Notes under the pieces: generated by a model | What the model was told of the DNA's origin: nothing | Databases searched by the model: none | What the model saw: the letters and a program-made list of their open reading frames with translations, nothing else | Source of the DNA: Tilletia caries | Taxonomy: Eukaryota > Basidiomycota > Exobasidiomycetes > Tilletiales > Tilletiaceae | DNA length: 64,000 nt | NCBI GenBank assembly: GCA_032718865.1 | Contig: JALUTQ010000007.1 | Span: 2,170,001 to 2,234,000, forward strand | Reading direction: 5' to 3' | Made by a program: the position numbers and the translations under genes | Part shown: positions 10,047 to 19,256 of the stretch, in pieces | Numbering within the stretch: position 1 is the first letter of the stretch | Layout: the number at the start of each line of letters is the position of its first letter

Positions 10047-10262
10047 ATGAAGTGCATCATCTCAACGATCGCCTTCTTCATCGCGCTGGCTTTTTCCGCC
10101 ACGGCCGCTCCCATCGACAACGGTGCCACATCCGTCCAAGGCCGTGAGCTCCCAGCAAGCGTCAACGGCCAAATCGTGCCGGCTTTTATCGTCGACAAAG
10201 ACGAAGAAAACGATGCAGTCGACCACCCGGACTACATCTACACTCAGGGCCACGGGAACTGA
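10047..10262 (+). CDS. Small secreted protein, 71 residues, unknown function
   Basis: An intronless frame of 71 residues. Residues 1-20 (MKCIISTIAFFIALAFSATA) form a typical signal peptide with a likely cut before APIDNG. The mature part of about 51 residues is acidic, contains DKDEEN and DHPDYIY, and has no cysteine. I do not recognise a family. A TATA box and a short CT-rich leader are consistent with a real promoter. It could be a small effector-like or cell-wall-associated peptide, but nothing in the sequence shows that. Confidence 0.6.
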   Translation: MKCIISTIAFFIALAFSATAAPIDNGATSVQGRELPASVNGQIVPAFIVDKDEENDAVDHPDYIYTQGHGN

Positions 10263-10876
10263 ACGACCGGGACGCCGAGCCCAACCTTGGACGAACGGGA
10301 GGATCTTCAAGCTCCCAAGGCGGCGATTCGTTCAAGTGGCCCCCGGGGGGCACCTTGCACAGACTCCAGTCGGATCGAAACTGAGCTTGTCACTCGGCTT
10401 TTGGGCCCGACCGCTTCCTTCTCCAAGATCCTGCTTTCCCAAGACCTCCGCGGAATCGAACGGTGCCTCCACTTGCGCATCTCTTGGTCTCCTCTCTCTC
10501 CCTCCTCCTTCCTCCCTCCTCTCTGTCCCAGTCTTCCAACCTCCTGGATATTGTCCACAACTTCCACCGTCGTTCCACCGTCGACTGGCACCCACTCCTA
10601 CCTTTCCCGAATCTTCCTCATCGCCTCTCAATGCACAGTCGTATGTTGCAGTTAGCAAGGAGCCGCCTTCGTGAAGCGTCACCCACTCCTCTTGATCTCC
10701 TCGCCGGGAAGAATGCTGAGATACGTCTACGTTTGGGCAAGACGAAAGCAGTGCGCCATCCGGCTTCCATGCCGCATGCATCCTTTATCCCCCCATGATC
10801 AGCACATGGGTCAATTCTTTATTTCACTTTCAAGTTGAGCATCGACAGGGGCAATCACAGTGTAACTACATTTTTC
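10263..10876. other. Intergenic region between convergent genes
   Basis: About 600 bases between the small secreted gene and the 3' end of USO1. A CT-rich stretch lies at about 10480-10545. Two overlapping reading frames of 110-180 codons cross it but are low-complexity and have no domain. Confidence 0.5.
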
Positions 10877-13800
10877 TCAATCGACATCCCCCCCATCGTC
10901 GTCCTCGTCCTCGTCATCATCGCTCACCTCCTCCCCCTTCGCCCGCAGCTTGGCCTTGTCTGCTTTACGCTTCGTCGTAAGCTCTTCAAGGAGCACAAGC
11001 AGATCCTCGTTCTCCTTCTCCAGCTCTGTCGTCCGTGTCTGGGCCGTGTCGAGCTTGGCCTTGAGCTCTTCCACCTCGGCCGATGAAGCGGAGGGAGCCG
11101 TAGGTGGTGGTGGTGGAGGCGGCGCCGACGCTGTTGCTGAGGCTGCTTCCTCCTTGACCCGAGCGAGCTCGGTCTCAGCTGCGGATGCTGCTTCATTAGC
11201 TTTTTCGAGATCGCGCTGAGCCGAAGAGGCTGCGTCCCTTGCCTGGAGCAACTCGCTTTGAGCAGCAGCAGCCAGCTCCTTTGCATGAGCTAGCTCATCC
11301 TGGGTCGTCGAAGCGACCTGCTTCAAGTGCGCGAGCTCAGCCTGGGTTGCAGAATCCGCCTCCTTTGCGCTGGAAAGCGCCGCCAATGCTCCCGATGCTG
11401 CCTCCTTTGCCTTCGTGAGCTCGCTTTGATTTGCCGCTGCTGCATCCTTGGCAGCATCAAGCTCGCTCTGAGCCGTAGCTGCTGTCGTCTTGGCCTGTGC
11501 AAGCTCGTCCTCAAGACGCCGAATGATGACTTCGAGATTCTGACGTTCCTCAGCGGCGCCTTCCAGCTCCGCAACGCGACGAGCGTTCAATTGGTCCTGA
11601 AGCATTTCGATCTGCCGCAATGCGTCTTGAAGCTCTGCACTTGAGCTGGCCTTAGTAGAGGAAGACGACGCGGGGTCAACAAGGATCGACTTTTGAATCA
11701 AGACTGCGAGCAGAGAGGTAGCCACAGAAACGTCAGATTGGCACTTGATTGCAAAACAATAACCGCTCCTCTGTCTAGCTCACCATAGTTGTTCTTCCAC
11801 GCCTCAGCGAAAGGCCAGTCAAACCACAGACCATCCCACTCATCGTCACCCAACCCACCAGCCGATGCCAGGGCAGGTGCAACAGGCACGTCTGCGCCCG
11901 GAGCACCGTTTGCAAGCGCAATGACAAACGCATCAGCCTGAGCCTCAAGCTGGGCCAAGGTCCCAGCCGGTGCACCGCTCCGGCCCAACGAACCTCCCGC
12001 ACCAACAAGGGAAAGGACATCTGGACCCACGCTGGCGAACCGCCGGTCCTCTTTCAGTCGCCGAACACGCGTACCAAACTCGTCTTCTCCGATACGCGCC
12101 TTCAAGATGCCGAACAAGGTGGCGCGATCGACGGCAATCTGACCCGGGTCCGTGTCAAACTCGTAAGCGATGCCTAGGAGGTATGCCGCCAGGGACTGCA
12201 ACATTGGTTCGGAGAGCGTGGGGAGTTGCTGAGCCGATGGCGGCGCACTATTTCCACCAGCCGCACCACCGACTGCGGCTTGGACGAGAACTTGCACGTT
12301 GGTACTTTCGCTGAGCAGTTCGCGAACATCATCAGGAGAGTCCCAGCACCAAACGCTGAGCAAAGTGAACAGACCAGTGCATACACGCGCCCAGGACGCC
12401 GTGAGAGAGGTGTGGCCGAGCGCAAGACCACCGAGCGTGATGGAAGTACGATCAATTCTTGACGAGTCCGATTGAAGCCGGAGTGCAGAGGTGAGTGTGC
12501 CAATGAGGGATTGAATCAGAGAAGGTCGCTCATCCTCTTCCTCCTCCTCGGCTCCATCAGCAGCCTTCTTCTGCTCAGTTGCGCTCCCGTTGGCTCCGCC
12601 GCTAGTAGCCGAGGCAGAAAGTGCCGCAACCACACTGGGGTCGCGCCACTCGGCTCGACCCTCGACGTCGAATACGATGTTACGCGCAAGAGATTTGACA
12701 GTAGAGCTGCCTCGGACTAGGTGGGCCGCGACAGAGCATGCAATCAAGGTCACGTACGGATCGATCGGACTGGACTGATCTGACTTTCCACTCGCTGTGG
12801 ACGGAGCTGTAGTTGAGGTCGCTTCCGGTAATCTGACCAGGGCATCCAGAAGGAGAGATCCTGAGGTGACGATATTTGCGGCCTTGGGATCTTTGATCAT
12901 GGAACGAACAATGTCGACACGCACAGCTACGTTGTCCGCCACGAGGGCCTCGAATGCAGATAAAGCTGCGGTCCTCAACTTGAGGTGGAAGAAGGGGCCT
13001 TTCAAGACAAGCTCCGCGACCGCTGGAACGTCCTCCGGGGCGCCCTGACCAGGAGCCGGCAAGTGGTTGTCGGCAGCGGCAGCTGGGATCGAACCAGGCA
13101 GAACGGCAAAGTAAGGGGCCCCGCTCTTCGGGTTTTCCAACGTGTTGGCAGGTGAGGCAGGTCCGTAGATGGAGAGAGAGAGCAAGGCGAGGAAAACGGA
13201 ACGAGGAGACTGTCGATCCCACGAGAGCCCTTGGCCGGGGACGGTTGCGGGTGCGAGCACGACGGGTGAGATGTCTTCAAATGCGGCAATGAGCTCCTGG
13301 TTCGTTCGGCTTTGTCGGAAAATGGCGGCCAGAGTATGCAGGGCCTCCACTTGGAGAGAAGGTGGGGCGGTACTTGACAATGCGAGATGAACGAGAGCTG
13401 ACGTGAAGCTCGAGGTTGCCATTGCGTTCTGTGCCAGGGTCATGTCTCAGTCTTAGAAATGCTGTGGAGGTGAGGCGATACTGGAAGGCACTCACTTGAT
13501 TCAACCTTCGTCCATCACCCTGACCATTCACAAGAAGAGCGCCGATGCCGACAACCAAGCGTGCATTCAGTATCTTCTGCTCGTCCCATTGCTGGAAGCA
13601 GAACGCGTCCAATTGTCGTTGACGATCCGCCTCGGCAATTCGATCTCCTTTAGCCTGCGGGGGTAGAGAGGGCGGGTAGAATAGAAGTGGAGCGAGCATG
13701 GGAATTGACATTGTCTCGCGAAAGTAGTTCTAGAGATGAATATCGGATGCGTATGTGAGTGTGAGTGACGAATGACGGGTATATGCACCGTAACCTGACA

Positions 13801-14748
13801 GGGAGTCCTCACCTGGTTGGACACATTGTTTGTGAGAAGGCTCTCGATGCCTTCCAGGGCGTCTTGAACAATTAGACCACCCTCGATGCGTCCCTCCATG
13901 GCAATGACATCGAGCAGGCGCTCAAATGCGCCTTCGAACGCCACGAGTTTCTGAACGTCGGGATTGGCGTGCACAAGGAGAGGCAAGAGCAGAAGGGCCT
14001 CGTTGCGGACAATTTCGGCGCCTCCACCAGCCGGGCCTCCGCCAAGTGCCGTCGGGGCTGCGCCAGGTCCGCCAGCACCGGCGTCTTGAGGAGCAAGGCA
14101 GTCGAGAATGGCAGCATACCCTCCTGGAGCGGAGAGTGTATGCGCTTGTACAGCGGCAGGACGGGCGCGAAGGAGCAGGGAAAGCAGCTGAAGAGTCGCA
14201 AAGCGAGTGTAGAAGGAGTGCTGGGAGGCGAGCAGAGGAAGAAGCGAGTGCAACGATTCGGGTTTGGTGAGGAACGCGTCGGCATGCTGCAGACTGGCAG
14301 GAATCGGACCACCTGCGCCGCCTCCGGGAGCTCCTGCACCGCTTGATCTGGCCGCACCTTGGCCGCCAACCTTGTGGGTATCGTTGGCCGGGTCGCAGAG
14401 GATGATGATGGCTTCGAGAGCGACGCGCGCGATCTCGTCGAGCTCTCTCCACGTCTGTGTCTCTGGCGCGAGACGGGAGGCCGAGGCCGGCGGCGGCACC
14501 GCTTTAGCGCACTGGTCCTCGAGGATGGACGAGAGCGCTGGGAGCGTCTTGGCAGCGGTGAGCGAGGGATGATCGCGCGCGAGTCCCTTGATGGACAGCA
14601 CGGCTGCCTTACGCGTCTGGAGGTCGGACTCCGGCGAGACGAGTCTGCTGGCGAGCGTGTCGAGGGCCGTCGCTGCAGTCTGCTGCCCGCCCTGCGGCTG
14701 GGCGAGCTGGCGGGCGGTGCGCTGGAGCCAGTCGACGCCGTGCAACAT
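10877..14748 (-). CDS. USO1: Vesicle tethering factor Uso1/p115
   Basis: Four exons on the minus strand: 14748-13813, 13729-13496, 13428-11784, 11703-10877, giving 1213 residues. The N-terminal ~700 residues are the armadillo-type p115 globular head; NYFRE at the start of exon 2 and the block around NARLVVGIGALLVNGQGDGR are recognisable p115/Uso1 head segments. The last exon is almost entirely coiled coil (heptads rich in A, E, L, Q with repeated AQ/SELxxAK motifs) and ends in a short acidic tail (DDDEDEDDDGGDVD). Uso1 is a homodimeric tether recruited by Rab1/Ypt1 that captures ER-derived COPII vesicles at the cis-Golgi. The coiled coil is shorter than in budding yeast (1790 residues) and closer in size to animal p115. 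The gene shares a 165-nt intergenic region with GYP1. Confidence 0.93.
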
Positions 14749-14913
14749 CCTTGTATGCGGCTGTATGCGTTTCGCTATGTGGGATATGTGACGGTCCTCC
14801 GATGGAATCCGTGCGCAATGAATGCATGCCTTGCTACTGTGAGGTGATCGCGATCATGCGGAGCTCCAGCTGGAGGAAGACCATCACCACTGACTGCATC
14901 GCGAGCGAGAGAG
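14749..14913. promoter_or_regulatory. 165-nt bidirectional promoter of USO1 and GYP1
   Basis: Only 165 nt separate the two divergent ATG codons, so both 5' leaders and both promoters must share this segment. It has no clear TATA box. Both products act on the Rab1/Ypt1 ER-Golgi step. Confidence 0.7.
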
Positions 14914-17218
14914 ATGCGCTCCAGTCGCCCGCCCGTGCCGCCGCTGCAGGCCGCCGCCGCCGCGCGCTCCGTCTCGAGCTCGTCGCCAGGAGGCGCGTCC
15001 GTGTCCGCGCCGACGTCGGCCGCCTCCTCATCTCGACAGCACCAGCAACAGCAGTGGGAAGACGAGGCATGGACCGTGGACAGCGACGACGAGGACTTTG
15101 TCTGCCGCCAGCAGCAGCAGCATCTCGCCTCCAAGGCAGTCGCCGCCGCCGCCGCAGCTTCGTCCGCGTCCATCTCGCAGAAACATGCTCCTCCTGCCCA
15201 GCCGCATCCATATGCTCTGCCGTCGCGGACAGCGAGCTCGTCCGCAGCATCGGGTTCCATCTCATCTACAGGCGAAGGAGGCAGTCCCGCAAGCTCAAGA
15301 CTGTCTGCGCGGCCAGGTCCGAATCGGAGCGTGTCCACTTCAGTGGTTGGCCCGACATCCTCGACGGCTTCTTCAAGTAGCAGTCGTCCCGCTGCTCCCC
15401 ACCTCAACTCCCGCACGAGCTGGCTTCTCGTCGACCGCGTGACATCGTCCGCGTCATCTCCGGGCTTATTATCATCTACGAGCTCCACTCCCGGTGCTGC
15501 ACCAATATCAGCTACCCCGCTGTCTGCAATTCCCACCGACCTCGACGCGGCCATTGCCGGCAGTCCGCCCACCGATCTCGGACCTTCAGCAGAAGCTGCC
15601 GTCTACAATGCGTCTTTTCTAGGTGGCTCGAATGGCCCCGCCCTCAGCCCTGGACTCACGACCTCAAGTCATCTCGTCACCTCAGACATTTCACCTCTCA
15701 CCCGAGTCCCATCATCTCGGACAAAACGACGGTGGACCGAGTTCGTCAGAGCGCTGGGCGGAGTCACACCACCTTCTCCCGCTGCGGCCATCGCGGCTAC
15801 GAACGGGATCGCGGACATGGCCACAGCAGATGCATCCCTGTCTGCGCCGGAGCAACCACAGGTTACGGTCAATCTGGATGAGCTGCGCAAAGCAGCATGG
15901 AAGGGCGTCCCAGACGAGCTCAGACCTATGATCTGGATGCTTCTATTGGTAAGTTTTTTTCGTCTAATGAGGCTCCGGCAGGCGCCGTGCGCTTACCCTT
16001 TTTGGATCTTCTCAGGGCTATCTTCCTCCACAGCCTTCCGCACGGGCCACCACGCTCGCTCGCAAGAGGGCAGACTACGCGACTGCAGTCGAGCAAGCAT
16101 TCGGGCGCGGCAGGGCCGGGTTGGATCACAGCATTTGGCACCAGATCGAGATTGATGTGCCTCGCACAAATCCTGGAATTCCTCTCTGGCAAAGAGAAGC
16201 TACTCAGCGCGTGAGTCCCCTGCTTGCGATTCTAGATAACGAGTTCGAATGAACGCTCACATTTATATCGTCATCAATAGTCGCTCGAGAGAATACTGTA
16301 CGTCTGGGCGCTTCGGCATCCAGCGAGTGGCTATGTGCAGGGAATCGCAGATCTCGCGACACCCTTCTATGAAGTCTTTCTGAGCGCATATATTGGTGAG
16401 CCAGCCAGTCATTTCGCTTGCATTTACGTGTAGCATAGGCTCACATTTCAGCTTTGAACAAACAGACTCGGACCCTGAACAATACGACGTCGCGCATCTA
16501 CCCTCACATACCCTCCAGGCTCTCGAGGCGGACACGTTCTGGTGTCTTAGCAAACTCCTCGATGGGATTCAGGACAACTACATCTTCGCCCAACCCGGTA
16601 TTCAAAGACAAGTCAAGCTCATGGCCGAGCTCGTGGCTCGCATTGACGGTGAGAATCGAGAATGATCCTCCAACCAGCGACGATAATTGATCTCAAGACT
16701 GATCCTTTTCTCCCCATCCCCTCATCAGCACCTCTACACCAACATCTGGCCGATCAACACGTACAGTACATGCAGTTCGCGTTCCGGTGGATGAACTGTC
16801 TGCTCATGCGCGAGATGAGCGTGCGGAACATTGTGCGCATGTGGGACACCTACCTTGCTGAAGGGCCAGACGCCTTCTCGGACTTCCATCCCTTCGTGTG
16901 TGCGGTCATGCTGAAGAAGTGGAGCGCGCGATTGATGGAGATGGATTTTCAGGCGAGTTTGTCGGTCCAGAAATAGTCAACTGAAAGATGCTGAATGCTG
17001 ATAAAACGCTCAATCCGATCCGCACGCAGGGCATCATTATGTTCCTGCTGAATCTGCCAACGAAGGACTGGTCAAACGCAGATGCGGAGGATCTACTTGC
17101 GCAAGCATTCATGTGAGTCGCCTTCCCACAGTTCTCAACTGCATGGTGCTTATTTTCTGAATACTTCGACATTCTCAGGTACAAGAGCCTATTCGGCAAC
17201 ACCGCCCATCTCAGATGA
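14914..17218 (+). CDS. GYP1: TBC-domain Rab GTPase-activating protein Gyp1
   Basis: Seven exons: 14914-15948, 16016-16210, 16281-16395, 16466-16648, 16729-16952, 17030-17112, 17179-17218, giving 624 residues. The first ~310 residues are a low-complexity Ser/Ala/Gln-rich arm. A TBC domain follows, beginning at RKAAWKGVPDELRPMIWMLLL. The catalytic arginine finger IEIDVPR fits IxxDxxR, and the glutamine finger is the YVQG motif in exon 3. The MDFQGIIMFLLNLPT segment is typical of the Gyp1/TBC1D22 group. Gyp1 stimulates GTP hydrolysis by Ypt1 and other Rabs at the Golgi. Intron 5 (16953-17029) starts with GC (CAG/GCGAGT), a non-canonical GC-AG intron; using it restores the Q-G junction and the frame. 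Exon borders at the 3' end were set by frame and family pattern. Confidence 0.92.
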
Positions 17219-18122
17219 CATTCCCATCTATCCTTCCGGAAATCGCTGCCGGGTCTGTCAATGGCGATCGTCGACTGTCATGTCTCGACCTCGACACTTA
17301 GTCGCGAACTCAATTCAAACCGATACTCGCACCCCGCTCTTGATCGCTTGATCACGCCGTCGCAAGGCTTTCGAGCGAATCGCAAACTCACATAAGAACG
17401 TGAAGCTCGAAGCAAGCCTGAACCTCTGGCCTCGGGGCTCGGTGGGCGGGGGCGAAAGGAATGAGTGGCGAAGCCCGGAGGTTCCTGATTGCCTGGAGTC
17501 TGGACTTTGGACACCAAGCTGCAAGTCGCCTGTCGCAGGGCTGAGACGCAGGGCGCACAGCCACAAGTGTTGGATAGCGTCAGTCCAGGCGCCTATAAAT
17601 GCCCTCATCCTCTTCTCTTTTCCCATCAACTTAAGTAATTGTCCTTACTCCTTCCCCCGAGTGCGTATATCGGCCCGCCTCCCCCGGCGCCCTCCCTCAG
17701 CGCCTCATCAGCGGCGCGAGCTCTCCGGCCTGATTGGCGCGGTATTCCGTTACACCCGCTCGCTCACATGCTCACCGCTCACCGCTCACCGCTCGGCGCT
17801 CACATCTCACAGTTCGCACCACTCACTCCGAGTGAGTACATACATGAGTAGTATGTACTGAGTTCCCCTTTCTCCGAACACAGAGCGAATTAGTGCAAAG
17901 GCGTGGCTGTGGCTTGCGACTTTGCGTAGGCCTTTACTCGGTTCGGACTTTCGACACCATCGATGGAGCAAAGGTATAAATAGGAAGGGGATCTCCACCA
18001 GAGGTCTGTCCTCCGCCCTCTGCTCATCCCCACCTTGACTTATTTCTTTCCCCCTTTCCCTTCCGCTCTTGACACTACCAGACACCTCCCCCCTTCCCTT
18101 CCCGCTCAATCTCAATCCACCA
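17219..18122. promoter_or_regulatory. Upstream region of secreted protein gene with two TATA-like boxes
   Basis: About 900 bases after GYP1. Two TATA-type elements are seen: CTATAAAT at 17593-17600 and GTATAAATAG at 17974-17983. Only the second is at the right distance from the ATG at 18123. A 9-bp inverted repeat with a 7-nt loop (AGTACATAC/GTATGTACT, 17835-17859) lies between them. No coding exon with an ATG and support was found after the first TATA. Confidence 0.5.
17975..17982 (+). promoter_or_regulatory. TATA box of the 153-residue secreted protein gene
   Basis: TATAAATA lies 148 nt upstream of the ATG at 18123, followed by a C/T-rich leader. It is the strongest TATA match in the window. 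Confidence 0.65.
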
Positions 18123-18894
18123 ATGCGTTTTTCTACTATCATCATCGCGCTCGGCCTGGCCGCCTCGTCGACCTTCGCTGGTCTCGTTCCCACGGCGGAG
18201 AACACGGACCCTGTGGCCCGCGCTCTTCCCTTGTGCCAGCCTCCGTCCACTAAGACTGGCATCATCCGCCCCAAGGCGAACGCTACGATCTACACGGAGA
18301 AGAACTTCCTCTTCTGTAAGTAGACGAGAGGACATCAGTCGGGCTTGTTCTATTCTCCCGCTCATGCTAATGAATCACACTTTTTCTCTCTTCCTCCCCC
18401 CCACTCTCTCTCACTCTCTCTCTCCACACTCTGGGTTCGACAGCTTTCTGCTCTCCCACGTACTTCAAGGTATCGTCCGAAGATATTCTCGTCGGCTTCG
18501 AGCTCCCGGACGGCAGTGTCAACTTGGTCGCTAACAACGTCCCCCGTAAAAGCTACACCCAGAACCTGTGAGTCCCAAGAACGTAATATCTCTTCTGTGA
18601 TTCTCACTTGCTACGTCTTGCTAACCCACGCGTCAACTCGTATCTCCTTTGGCGACCATTTGCTTCCCATCACAGAACCGTCCACAATTGGCAAGTCTCA
18701 GAGGGTGCTCAAAAGTTGGTGGTCTACGAGGTCCAGGGCGGCGTAAGTTCTATCCACAATGACAGCACTGAGCAACGAACGCAAGTCGCTGATTCTCTTT
18801 TCTATGTCTTTTACAGTACTACACGTTCAAGTTCGTCAAGTACACCCAGCCCGTCAATGTCAAGTACTCCCCCGGGTCCAACGACTACTACTAG
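18123..18894 (+). CDS. Small secreted protein, 153 residues, unknown function
   Basis: Four exons: 18123-18315, 18444-18567, 18676-18742, 18817-18894, all with GT..AG borders and consistent phase. Residues 1-20 (MRFSTIIIALGLAASSTFAG) are a signal peptide. The mature chain is rich in alternating hydrophobic and polar residues (FKVSSEDILVGFELPDGSVNLV, KLVVYEVQGGYYTFKFVKY), which suggests a compact beta-sandwich. It has two cysteines after the signal (LCQP and FCSP), enough for one disulfide, and two N-glycosylation sequons (NAT, NLT). I do not recognise a family. The strong TATA box suggests high or regulated expression. The model is supported by the frame being continuous across three introns. 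Confidence 0.72.
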
Positions 18895-19256
18895 GTCGCA
18901 TCTCAAGTGACATTTTCTGTGGCCCCCAGTCGCCACTGATTAAAGCTGTAGCGTAACAAAGAAGGGGCGATGTTAACGTAGAACGAGACATTCAAGGCCG
19001 CTCTGAACGGGCCCTTCCTGTACCTTATATTAATACCAGTCTTCAAATGCAGTTGCAGATCTGCCTGTGTCTCTTCATCGAGGGAGCTCGTTCTTCGTCT
19101 CCAATCTTCTCGATCCACAGATAAGTCCACCTTGTGAACCTCGATCGTGAACAAAGGGAAAATGGCCATTGGTTGTGGTCGGACATGCTGTGGGACGAGG
19201 TGATGGAAGCGCGTACGAGTACAAAGCTGACTGGATATCTATTTGCTCAAGAATAC
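18895..19256. other. Intergenic region between convergent genes
   Basis: About 360 bases of 3' flank between the secreted protein gene and ORC4. Nothing coding or repetitive is evident. Confidence 0.5.

Noticed and set aside
11323..11644. Open frames opposite the USO1 coiled-coil exon
   Set aside because: They are shadows of a repetitive heptad-coding sequence with no independent support.
14775..15572. 265-codon open frame antisense to GYP1 exon 1
   Set aside because: It mirrors a GC-rich low-complexity exon and starts with a non-ATG codon. No domain is visible and GYP1 on the other strand is certain.
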